In this document: piece after piece, positions 1-4,481 of the stretch
How positions within the stretch are numbered: position 1 is the stretch's first letter
How the letters are laid out: each line of letters begins with the position of its first letter
Source: Nitrospirota bacterium
GTDB lineage: Bacteria > Nitrospirota > UBA9217
Length of the DNA stretch: 5,801 bases
Direction of reading: 5' to 3'
Assembly: GCA_021788515.1 (NCBI GenBank)
Contig: JAJYKN010000106.1
Span: forward strand, 1 to 5,801
The notes under the pieces: model-generated
The model's input: the letters and a program-made list of their open reading frames with translations, nothing else
What the model was told of the DNA's origin: nothing
Databases searched by the model: none
Made by a program: the position numbers and the translations under genes

Positions 1-345
1 GGCAATAAGGAGGAATACAAAGCAGTAGAGAACCGCCAACTCGCCCTTGTTCACTGCAGGGAAGAACGCCGGTCCCATCTGGAATTTCCAGTGGAACTGG
101 AAATACGCCACCGCCATCTCGCCGCTCGCAAGGAAAGCCGTTATGCGGGTTTGATACCCCAGCATTATCGCGAGACCGCACACCAGCTCGATGACCCCGC
201 CGAACCAGAGCTGGGAGCCCGGCGGCGGCTGAAAATCGGGAAGTATCCCGAGGATCTTCTGGGCGCCGTGGAACGCGAACATGAATCCCGCAACGATGCG
301 CAGCAACGCGTACGCGTGTTCCTCGTACTTCTTCAGCAGTTTCAT
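1..345 (-). CDS. DoxX family membrane protein, 3' end cut off by window
   Basis: The minus strand reads open for 115 residues from 345 to the window edge, so the C-terminus is missing. The protein starts MKLLKKYEEHAYALLRIVAG and is a small integral membrane protein. Hydrophobic stretches fall at about residues 11-33, 48-64, 67-85 and from 101 onward, the four-helix plan of DoxX. Family-typical signatures are AFHGAQKI (24-31), the WFGGVIELVCGL stretch (47-58) and FFPAVNKGELAVLYCFVFL (94-112). DoxX-family proteins are linked to quinone-dependent oxidation or to membrane complexes that resist oxidative stress, but this subgroup has no assigned reaction. An in-frame ATG at 351 lies only one base after the GGGAGGA ribosome binding site (353-359). 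The ATG at 345 has GGAGG 8 bases upstream and is preferred. The small gene at 373-519 lies 27 bases upstream on the same strand, so co-transcription is likely. Family is confident; substrate is unknown. Confidence 0.88.
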   Translation of the reverse strand, partial: MKLLKKYEEHAYALLRIVAGFMFAFHGAQKILGILPDFQPPPGSQLWFGGVIELVCGLAIMLGYQTRITAFLASGEMAVAYFQFHWKFQMGPAFFPAVNKGELAVLYCFVFLLIA

Positions 346-372
346 CGGCATGTCCTCCCGTAAGTGATTTCG

Positions 373-519
373 CTACTTTTTGACATCCACGAGCAGCAGT
401 TCGGCATCCTGTTCGGCAACGATATCGATCGCCGGTTCCTCGGTTACCATCGTGGAAACTTCCCTGCGAGATTTCGCCGTCAATCTGGTAAATGCTATGG
501 GATCGCGGACCTTGATCAT
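373..519 (-). CDS. Small hypothetical protein upstream of DoxX gene
   Basis: This is a 48-codon ORF (MIKVRDPIAFTR at the start, ELLLVDVKK at the end) with a TAG stop. I do not recognise a family. The start is chosen because AAGGAG (526-531) sits 6 bases upstream of the ATG at 519. The same frame stays open farther upstream to an ATG at 756, but that longer version runs through the intergenic promoter and repeat region, has no good ribosome binding site and reads as non-coding sequence. There is no signal peptide or membrane segment. The first half is basic (several R and K) and the second half is acidic and hydrophobic (EEPAIDIVAEQDAE), ending in two lysines. The DoxX gene follows after 27 bases on the same strand, so the two probably share a transcript. 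Confidence is moderate because the protein is short and has no known domain. Confidence 0.5.
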   Translation of the reverse strand: MIKVRDPIAFTRLTAKSRREVSTMVTEEPAIDIVAEQDAELLLVDVKK

Positions 520-560
520 GGAAATCTCCTTCCACGGGCCGGGACGACGGGGCCCCTCAT
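516..560 (-). CDS. Possible 14-codon leader ORF, translationally coupled
   Basis: On the minus strand a consensus AGGAGG (570-575) is followed 9 bases later by an ATG at 560. The resulting ORF, MRGPVVPARGRRFP, ends in a TGA (516-518) that overlaps the ATG of the 48-codon gene in the ATGA arrangement typical of translational coupling. The strong ribosome binding site and exact overlap suggest a leader peptide. The peptide is rich in arginine and proline, with no run of one amino acid that would indicate attenuation. It could be a chance ORF; the peptide has no recognisable function. Confidence 0.25.
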   Translation of the reverse strand: MRGPVVPARGRRFP

Positions 561-621
561 ACGAGTATACCTCCTGAAGCGGGGCGATGGGACGCGGCTG
601 AGACCAAGCAGGCTTCGTCAG

Positions 622-650
622 TTGATGAAAAACGAAAAACAGGATATACT
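622..650 (+). promoter_or_regulatory. Sigma70-type promoter reading toward the DJ-1/PfpI gene
   Basis: TTGATG (622-627) and TATACT (645-650) are separated by 17 bases, matching the housekeeping sigma consensus at 4 of 6 and 5 of 6 positions. Transcription would start near 657 and give a leader of roughly 220 bases before the gene at 878, containing the inverted repeat at 731-837. The complement of the same AT-rich segment reads TATATC, so a weak leftward promoter for the small gene/DoxX unit could overlap it; that second promoter has no convincing -35 element. Confidence 0.55.
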
Positions 651-730
651 CAACACAATCAGTTCTGCCGTCCTTGCGGAGCATTTTAGTAAGTTGCGAA
701 TTAAAATCTACCCAAAATGGCAAGAATATT

Positions 731-837
731 TCTCGCAAAGTGCGCAAAGGTCGCAAAGAAAGTCCAAAACGTTAGCCTTTATTTTAAGACAAAAGCCTCG
801 CTTGCTTTTCTTGGCGTACTTTGCGAGCTTTGCGAGA
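731..837. repeat. GCAAAG-unit imperfect inverted repeat (hairpin element)
   Basis: The left arm (731-760) and right arm (808-837) are inverted copies, identical at 25 of 30 positions, with a 47-base AT-rich loop. Each arm is itself three degenerate direct units of about 10 bases around CGCAAAG (left: TCTCGCAAAG, TGCGCAAAG, TCGCAAAG). Families of CGCAAAG tandem repeats are scattered through intergenic regions of many environmental bacterial genomes, from general knowledge. Here the two inverted sets can fold into a long stem. No poly-T tract follows the stem, so it is not a standard terminator. It lies in the predicted leader of the DJ-1/PfpI gene. It could be a REP or MITE-like element or an RNA structure. 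Confidence 0.7.
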
Positions 838-877
838 GACGCCTTTAGTTCCGGCTTGTCCGGGTTAGGAGGGATCT

Positions 878-1429
878 ATGCCGAGAGTAGCAGTACTGCT
901 TGCCGATGGTTTTGAAGAAGTGGAGGCCGTCGCCGTCATCGATGTGCTGCGGCGGGCCGGGATCGACACGGTGATTGCGGGCCTGCACAGCGGCCCTGTT
1001 TCGAGCGCCCGAAGGGTGAACGTCGTTCCCGATACGGTCATCGACGCGGTGAAGGCCGATGACTTCGACATGCTCGTGCTGCCGGGCGGCCAGCCGGGCT
1101 CGGACAACCTGAACGCCGACCCCCGCGTGCGGGAACTGGTCAGGAGCTTTGCGCAGAAAGGCAAGTTCACCGGCGCCATCTGCGCCGCGCCGATCGTCCT
1201 CGCGAGCGCCGGAGTGCTGGAGGGCAAGCACGCCACCTCGTACCCGACCTACAAGGACAAGCTCGGGGGCGCCCGGTATGAAGAAAAATCCGTCGTGGTC
1301 GACGGGAACGTATTGACCAGCAGGGGGGCGGGCACGGCGCTCACCTTCGGCCTGGCCATCGTGGAAAAGCTGATCAACAGGGAAAAGGCCCAAAAGATCA
1401 AGGAATCGATGCTGATCCACTACGAGTAA
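878..1429 (+). CDS. DJ-1/PfpI family protein (YajL-like)
   Basis: The 183-residue length is usual for bacterial DJ-1/YajL proteins. The N-terminal strand MPRVAVLLADGFEEVEAVAV carries the conserved glutamate (E16, equivalent to human DJ-1 E18). The nucleophile elbow AICAAPIVLAS gives the reactive cysteine C102. Other family motifs are DMLVLPGGQPG (64-74), SYPTYKDKL (121-129) and TSRGAGTALTFGLAIVEKL (147-165). The position of the DJ-1 histidine before proline is tyrosine here (Y122), as bacterial YajL proteins also lack it. Members are cytosolic and are reported as glyoxalase III or deglycase enzymes, or as redox-sensing chaperones; the exact activity is debated. The start has AGGAGG (867-872) 5 bases before ATG. 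The 66-88 bases to the next ORF leave it open whether they share a transcript. The PfpI peptidase branch is less likely because of the YajL-like ends. Confidence 0.93.
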   Translation: MPRVAVLLADGFEEVEAVAVIDVLRRAGIDTVIAGLHSGPVSSARRVNVVPDTVIDAVKADDFDMLVLPGGQPGSDNLNADPRVRELVRSFAQKGKFTGAICAAPIVLASAGVLEGKHATSYPTYKDKLGGARYEEKSVVVDGNVLTSRGAGTALTFGLAIVEKLINREKAQKIKESMLIHYE

Positions 1430-1516
1430 TTAGCAAAAATCAGGGACCGCGGCAAAGCAGCGCGACGACACCTCCCCCTTCGGCAATCCCGGCAAATGAA
1501 AGAGATCAGAGGAAAC

Positions 1517-1792
1517 ATGACTGAAGTAAACAACGGCAAAAGTGAACCACGCCCGGCAGCGGGCCTTTTCGGGAAAGCGCCCGACCCCGTCGACATATTG
1601 TTAAAGTATTTGAACTCCGGTTTTCGCGGCATAACGGGCAGCCCGTTCAATTTCTGCCGCGTCCTGTGCGAGATGACGGAAGGGATGAGCGGAGACAGGA
1701 AGGGGGACGCCGCGGTTTATGGATGGTATACCCCGGGCGGCCAGAAAAAGGACATTATTCAATTTGAGGACAATCATGTTTACGAAATCTAA
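1517..1792 (+). CDS. Hypothetical protein, probably N-terminal part of a frameshifted gene
   Basis: This is a 91-residue ORF beginning MTEVNNGKSEPRPAAGLFGK. I do not recognise a family. The ATG at 1517 follows AGAGGA (1508-1513). An in-frame ATG at 1496 would add seven residues but has no ribosome binding site. Residues 1-22 are polar and probably flexible. Residues 23-55 (DPVDILLKYLNSGFRGITGS, then FNFCRVLCEM) could fold into helices, and residues 66-89 contain aromatic-rich segments (AVYGWYTPGG, QFEDNHVYE) like beta strands. There are two cysteines (47, 51) but no metal motif. The TAA stop at 1790-1792 interrupts what looks like a continuing domain: two bases later another frame carries on with protein-like sequence (next entry). 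The ORF may therefore be only the N-terminal half of a protein of about 175 residues. It lies 87 bases after the DJ-1/PfpI gene. Confidence 0.55.
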   Translation: MTEVNNGKSEPRPAAGLFGKAPDPVDILLKYLNSGFRGITGSPFNFCRVLCEMTEGMSGDRKGDAAVYGWYTPGGQKKDIIQFEDNHVYEI

Positions 1793-2045
1793 ACGGCGAG
1801 ATTACGCTGCACGCTATCGAGCAGAAGGAGTATCAGCGTATCCGGCTGCTCCTCAACGTGCATCCGCTTTCGGTGCTGATCAGCAAATTTGAAATGGAAA
1901 AAGAGTATAAGGCGGCGCTCGATATCTTCAAAAGAAAGCAAACCGAGGAAAAACAGCGGCAGGAGGCTGAAAAAAGAAGATCGGAACAGGAAAACGGGAT
2001 CGAACGGCGCAGTGGGAGCCTCGCGTATTCACCGCAAAAGAGTAA
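1792..2045 (+). pseudogene. Frame-shifted continuation of the unknown gene at 1517
   Basis: From 1792 the frame one base back from the preceding ORF reads NGEITLHAIEQKEYQRIRLL, then NVHPLSVLISKFEMEKEYKA, ALDIFKRKQTEEKQRQEAEK. It has the hydrophobic spacing of a real helical domain followed by a charged, probably coiled-coil tail. No ATG, GTG or TTG with a ribosome binding site starts it: the GTG at 1858 and ATG at 1894 lack one, and the convincing sequence begins upstream of both. A second shift of the same sense, somewhere between the six-A run at 1970-1975 and about 2015, leads to TAQWEPRVFTAKE and a TAA at 2043-2045. That stop sits directly against the ribosome binding site of the next gene. 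If the first frame is followed instead, it stays open to 2226 but reads as low-complexity shadow sequence. Either the gene is decaying or the assembly lacks two bases. Function is unknown. Confidence 0.45.
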
Positions 2046-2059
2046 AGGAGATCGTGACG

Positions 2060-2236
2060 ATGATCCTGAAAAACATCAAAGGCGAGATCAACGAGGAGAA
2101 CATCACGGTTGCCATGCTGCCTTTTGTCGGCGAACTGGGTTTGGACGAACTGGACCGGATGAAGAACAGGATCCTGGAGTTGAAAGAAGTCGTGGCAAGC
2201 CAGCAGCGAAAGCAAAACGAGCTTGACAGGACGTAA
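2060..2236 (+). CDS. Small hypothetical protein, 58 residues
   Basis: The ATG at 2060 follows AAAGGAG (2044-2050) by 9 bases, a clear ribosome binding site that immediately follows the apparent TAA end of the preceding gene. The frame is open upstream to an ATG at 1889, but that extension is a shadow of the other coding frame. The product starts MILKNIKGEINEENITVAML and ends in a charged helix (LDELDRMKNRILELKEVVAS, then QQRKQNELDRT). It looks like a soluble, helical protein with heptad-like spacing of L, M, I and V in residues 28-46, so it may form a coiled coil or oligomer. No signal peptide, membrane segment or catalytic motif is visible, and I do not recognise a family. Its tight spacing behind the frameshifted gene suggests they once formed an operon and may act together. 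Confidence 0.55.
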   Translation: MILKNIKGEINEENITVAMLPFVGELGLDELDRMKNRILELKEVVASQQRKQNELDRT

Positions 2237-2241
2237 TCGTA

Positions 2242-2305
2242 CCCGGCCCGATCAGGCCAGCGGGCGACGTTGACGCGGCCGGGCGCTCAATCGATACGCC
2301 GATTG
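2242..2305. terminator. Two inverted repeats in the intergenic region; possible weak terminator
   Basis: CCCGGCC (2242-2248) pairs with GGCCGGG (2277-2283) across 28 bases, and CAATCG (2288-2293) pairs with CGATTG (2300-2305) across 6 bases. The second hairpin is followed by a pyrimidine-rich stretch (TGCCTTCCTCTCTTTT, 2310-2325) rather than a clean poly-T run. It could end the transcript of the 58-codon gene poorly, or serve as an operator upstream of the promoter at 2357. No protein-binding family is recognised. Confidence 0.3.
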
Positions 2306-2356
2306 TAACTGCCTTCCTCTCTTTTCACACGCCCGCCCGTCAGGTGCTCAGAAATT

Positions 2357-2365
2357 TGCTACAAT
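2357..2365 (+). promoter_or_regulatory. Extended -10 promoter for the phosphoesterase operon
   Basis: TGCTACAAT is an extended -10 element (TG, one base, then TACAAT at 2360-2365). The -35 position has no good match, which is tolerated when the TG extension is present. Transcription would begin near 2372, leaving about 23 bases before the ATG at 2395. A ribosome binding site AGGTGA (2386-2391) lies close to that start. Confidence 0.45.
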
Positions 2366-2394
2366 TAATCAGGACAGCAACAGGCAGGTGACGC

Positions 2395-3132
2395 ATGCGC
2401 ATCGCGGTGCTCTCCGATATCCACGCGAATCTCGAGGCTCTGCTGGCCGTGCTGGAGCGGACCAGGGCGCTCAAGGCCGAGGCAATCGTCTGTCTCGGGG
2501 ATATCGTGGGATATAACGCCAATCCCAACGAGTGCATCGACATCCTCAGGGCCGAGCGCGCAGCCTGCGTGCTCGGCAATCACGACGCCCGCGCAACGGG
2601 TCTGGAAGGACCGGAGCGTTTCAATCCCCTGGCCCGGGCCGCGGTGCTGTGGACGCGGGAACAGCTGACCAGCGAGAGCAGGCAATTTCTTGCGGGCCTG
2701 CCGCGCGAAGAACGGGTCCGCGACTTCTTCCTCTTCCACGGTTTCATCCACGATACCGACCGGTACCTTTATTCCCGGGACGACGCAATCGAGAACTTTC
2801 GGTTGCTGGCCGGTCTTTCCGGCGGGCCTCAGATCGGTTTTTTCGGCCACACCCACCTGGTGGCCGCCCTGAGCGAACAGCGGGGCATCGTCTCGGCTTC
2901 GCTCGACCGTGAGGAACTGGACCTGGTTGACGACAGGCGATACCTGATCAACCCCGGAAGCGTGGGACAGCCGAGGGACGGCGACCCCCGCGCATCGTTT
3001 CTGCTCTATGACGACGAGCGGCGCCGCGTGTCGTTCCTTCGCACGGCCTATGACATCGGGAAATGCCGGTACAAGATCATCAGCGCCGGCTTGCCGCCGC
3101 AGCTCGCCGACCGGCTCGAATGGGGCAGATGA
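2395..3132 (+). CDS. Calcineurin-like metallophosphoesterase (YfcE/Ap4A-phosphatase-like)
   Basis: The 245-residue length is normal for the compact bacterial class. All metal-binding motifs are present in order: SDIHAN (D8, H10), GDIVGYNANP (D36), GNHD (N62, H63), FFLFHGF (H115) and GHTH (H152, H154). The segment INPGSVGQPRDGDPRASF (185-202) is typical of the YfcE/MJ0936-type phosphodiesterase subfamily. Such enzymes use two metal ions (often Mn2+) to cleave phosphodiesters or phosphomonoesters; some act on diadenosine tetraphosphate or cyclic nucleotides. The substrate cannot be told from sequence. No signal peptide or membrane segment is seen, so the protein is cytosolic. The ATG follows AGGTGA at a short spacing. 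The flavoprotein gene starts 33 bases after the stop on the same strand, so the two probably form an operon. The family assignment is firm. Confidence 0.93.
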   Translation: MRIAVLSDIHANLEALLAVLERTRALKAEAIVCLGDIVGYNANPNECIDILRAERAACVLGNHDARATGLEGPERFNPLARAAVLWTREQLTSESRQFLAGLPREERVRDFFLFHGFIHDTDRYLYSRDDAIENFRLLAGLSGGPQIGFFGHTHLVAALSEQRGIVSASLDREELDLVDDRRYLINPGSVGQPRDGDPRASFLLYDDERRRVSFLRTAYDIGKCRYKIISAGLPPQLADRLEWGR

Positions 3133-3165
3133 GGCCCCCACAACGGAACAAGGAGAGATGAAGGG

Positions 3166-4383
3166 ATGAACAGGCATGTCGTCATTATCGGGGGCGGCTT
3201 CGGCGGCCTTGAGGCAGCGTTTTCGCTGAAGGAACTTCTGCCGTCGGCGTGCACGGTAACGCTCGTGGACCGGAACGCCTTTCATTTTTTCATTCCGTCC
3301 ATCCACGAGATCGTTTCGGGCAAGACCAGCGCAGAGAGCATCAGGATCCCCTTTGCCGCCATGCTCGGCCCAACAGGCATTCGGTTCGTGCAGGACGAGA
3401 TGCTGGCCCTGGACCGCGAGAGCCGGGAGGTGCGGTGCCGGAACACGACGCTGCAGTACGACTATCTCGTCCTCGGCGCCGGCGCGGAAAACAATTTCTT
3501 CGGCATCGCGGGAGCGGAGGAGTTCTCCTACTGTTTTCGCAGGCCCGACGACGCTGAAGGCATACGAAACGAAGTAATGCGCCTCCTCGAGGACCCCGTC
3601 GAGCCCTGTCACATCGTTCTCGCGGGAGGGGGCACGGAAGGCGTGGAAACTGCCGGAGAACTGCTCGATCTGATCAAAAAAGAAGGCAGGGAAGACGACC
3701 TCAAATCAGGATTGGTTTCGATCGACCTGATCGAAGGAAGGGAGCGCCTGCTCACGACCTTCCCGGCAAAAGCGCAGGACATCGCGGAACAGTATTTGCG
3801 CGACCGGGGCGTAAACGTCCTGACAAGGCATGCGATCGTCGAAGTCAGGAACAACGCCGTCCTCCTCGACACGGGGGAGCGGCGGCATGCCGCCGTCCTG
3901 GTCTGGACCGGCGGCATTCAGCCCCCGGCGATGATCCGGACGCTCCCGCTCCAAAAGGACCGGCACGGCTGGCTCCTGGTCACGGACCGCCTCCATTCCC
4001 CTGACGATGACAGGATCTACGGGATCGGTGACGCGGTCAGCATCTCCGGCGCGGAGGGCCCTCTTCCTCTTCAACGGCTCGCGCACCACGCGCAGGACCA
4101 GGCCCGCGTCGCGGCGCTTAATATTGCGAACCAGCTGGAGGGCCGGGACCTCGTGGCATATTCACCGAAGAATAAACCGCAGCTGATCTCCCTGGGCAGG
4201 GAGATGGGGATCTTTGCGCAGGAAGGCAGGGTCCTGTCCGGCCCCTGGGTCGTTGTCTTAAAAAAAGCAGTGGAGCGAAAATACCTCATGGCGTGTCTCA
4301 GCAGGCCGGTGTCATCGGCCCTGGGTGCGAGGATTCCAGGAGCGGGTTTTGTGCGCAGATTGAGAATGCGCCTGTTCCGGTAA
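3166..4383 (+). CDS. NDH-2-like FAD/NAD(P)-dependent oxidoreductase
   Basis: The 405-residue product is a two-dinucleotide-fold flavoprotein. The N-terminal VVIIGGGFGGLEAA (5-18) binds the ADP part of FAD. YDYLVLGAGAENNFFGIAGA (98-117) is the conserved second FAD segment. IVLAGGGTEGVETAGEL (150-166) is the NAD(P)H-binding fold. VWTGGIQP (247-254) and IYGIGDA (284-290), followed by LAHHAQDQARVAALNI (305-320), are the NDH-2 signatures. Type II NADH dehydrogenases pass electrons from NADH to membrane quinone without pumping protons. The basic C-terminal end (residues 389-405, with FVRRLRMRLFR) could attach peripherally to the membrane, as in that family. Cysteines lie at 29, 91, 123, 148 and 377, with no closely spaced pair; this argues against, but does not exclude, a sulfide:quinone oxidoreductase. 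The start uses AAGGAG (3150-3155), 10 bases upstream. An ATG at 3158 is out of frame and stops at once. It probably shares a transcript with the phosphoesterase. The electron acceptor is unproven. Confidence 0.88.
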   Translation: MNRHVVIIGGGFGGLEAAFSLKELLPSACTVTLVDRNAFHFFIPSIHEIVSGKTSAESIRIPFAAMLGPTGIRFVQDEMLALDRESREVRCRNTTLQYDYLVLGAGAENNFFGIAGAEEFSYCFRRPDDAEGIRNEVMRLLEDPVEPCHIVLAGGGTEGVETAGELLDLIKKEGREDDLKSGLVSIDLIEGRERLLTTFPAKAQDIAEQYLRDRGVNVLTRHAIVEVRNNAVLLDTGERRHAAVLVWTGGIQPPAMIRTLPLQKDRHGWLLVTDRLHSPDDDRIYGIGDAVSISGAEGPLPLQRLAHHAQDQARVAALNIANQLEGRDLVAYSPKNKPQLISLGREMGIFAQEGRVLSGPWVVVLKKAVERKYLMACLSRPVSSALGARIPGAGFVRRLRMRLFR

Positions 4384-4393
4384 CGGCAGGGAG

Positions 4394-4464
4394 CCCGGTT
4401 TCGTTGTTTTGCGCAAAAAAGCGGGTAAAAATAAACCACTGATACAAAATGAACCAACCATTTT
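4394..4464. terminator. Palindromes in the convergent intergenic region; possible weak bidirectional terminator
   Basis: Two genes point at each other across 98 bases, so a terminator is expected. TTTTGCGCAAAA (4407-4418) is a perfect 12-base palindrome, flanked by CCCG (4394-4397) and CGGG (4422-4425) that can close an outer stem. AAAATG (4446-4451) pairs with CATTTT (4459-4464). On the minus strand the TTTATTTTT complement of 4428-4436 lies between them. None is a textbook GC-rich stem followed by a poly-T run, so the call is weak. Confidence 0.35.
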
Positions 4465-4481
4465 GAGAGGCAGGGACGTTT

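Noticed and set aside
91..363. A 90-codon plus-strand frame opposite DoxX
   Set aside because: The minus strand gives a clear DoxX protein with membrane segments and a good ribosome binding site; the plus frame is a hydrophilic shadow.
373..756. A longer 127-codon version of the small gene starting at 756
   Set aside because: The ATG lies in the GCAAAG repeat arm without a ribosome binding site; the internal ATG at 519 has AAGGAG at proper spacing.
731..837. CRISPR array
   Set aside because: The repeat units are about 10 bases, degenerate, adjacent and inverted, with no spacers of uniform length and no cas genes.
364..915. A 183-codon plus-strand frame across the divergent intergenic region
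   Set aside because: It runs through the promoter and the GCAAAG repeat and into the DJ-1/PfpI gene in the wrong frame.
845..1420. A 191-codon minus-strand frame opposite the DJ-1/PfpI gene
   Set aside because: The plus strand encodes a complete family member with its active-site cysteine; the antisense frame resembles no protein.
1780..1795. Programmed -1 frameshift of the viral or dnaX kind
   Set aside because: There is no slippery heptamer in the right register and no evident stimulatory hairpin, so mutation or assembly error is the simpler reading.
1858..2226. A 122-codon ORF starting at GTG 1858
   Set aside because: There is no ribosome binding site, the protein-like sequence begins upstream of this codon, and its last half is a shadow of the 58-codon gene.
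2365..3612. A 415-codon open frame on the minus strand opposite the phosphoesterase and flavoprotein genes
   Set aside because: The plus-strand genes carry intact catalytic motifs over the whole length. The antisense translation has no recognisable domain and is an artefact of GC-rich codons.
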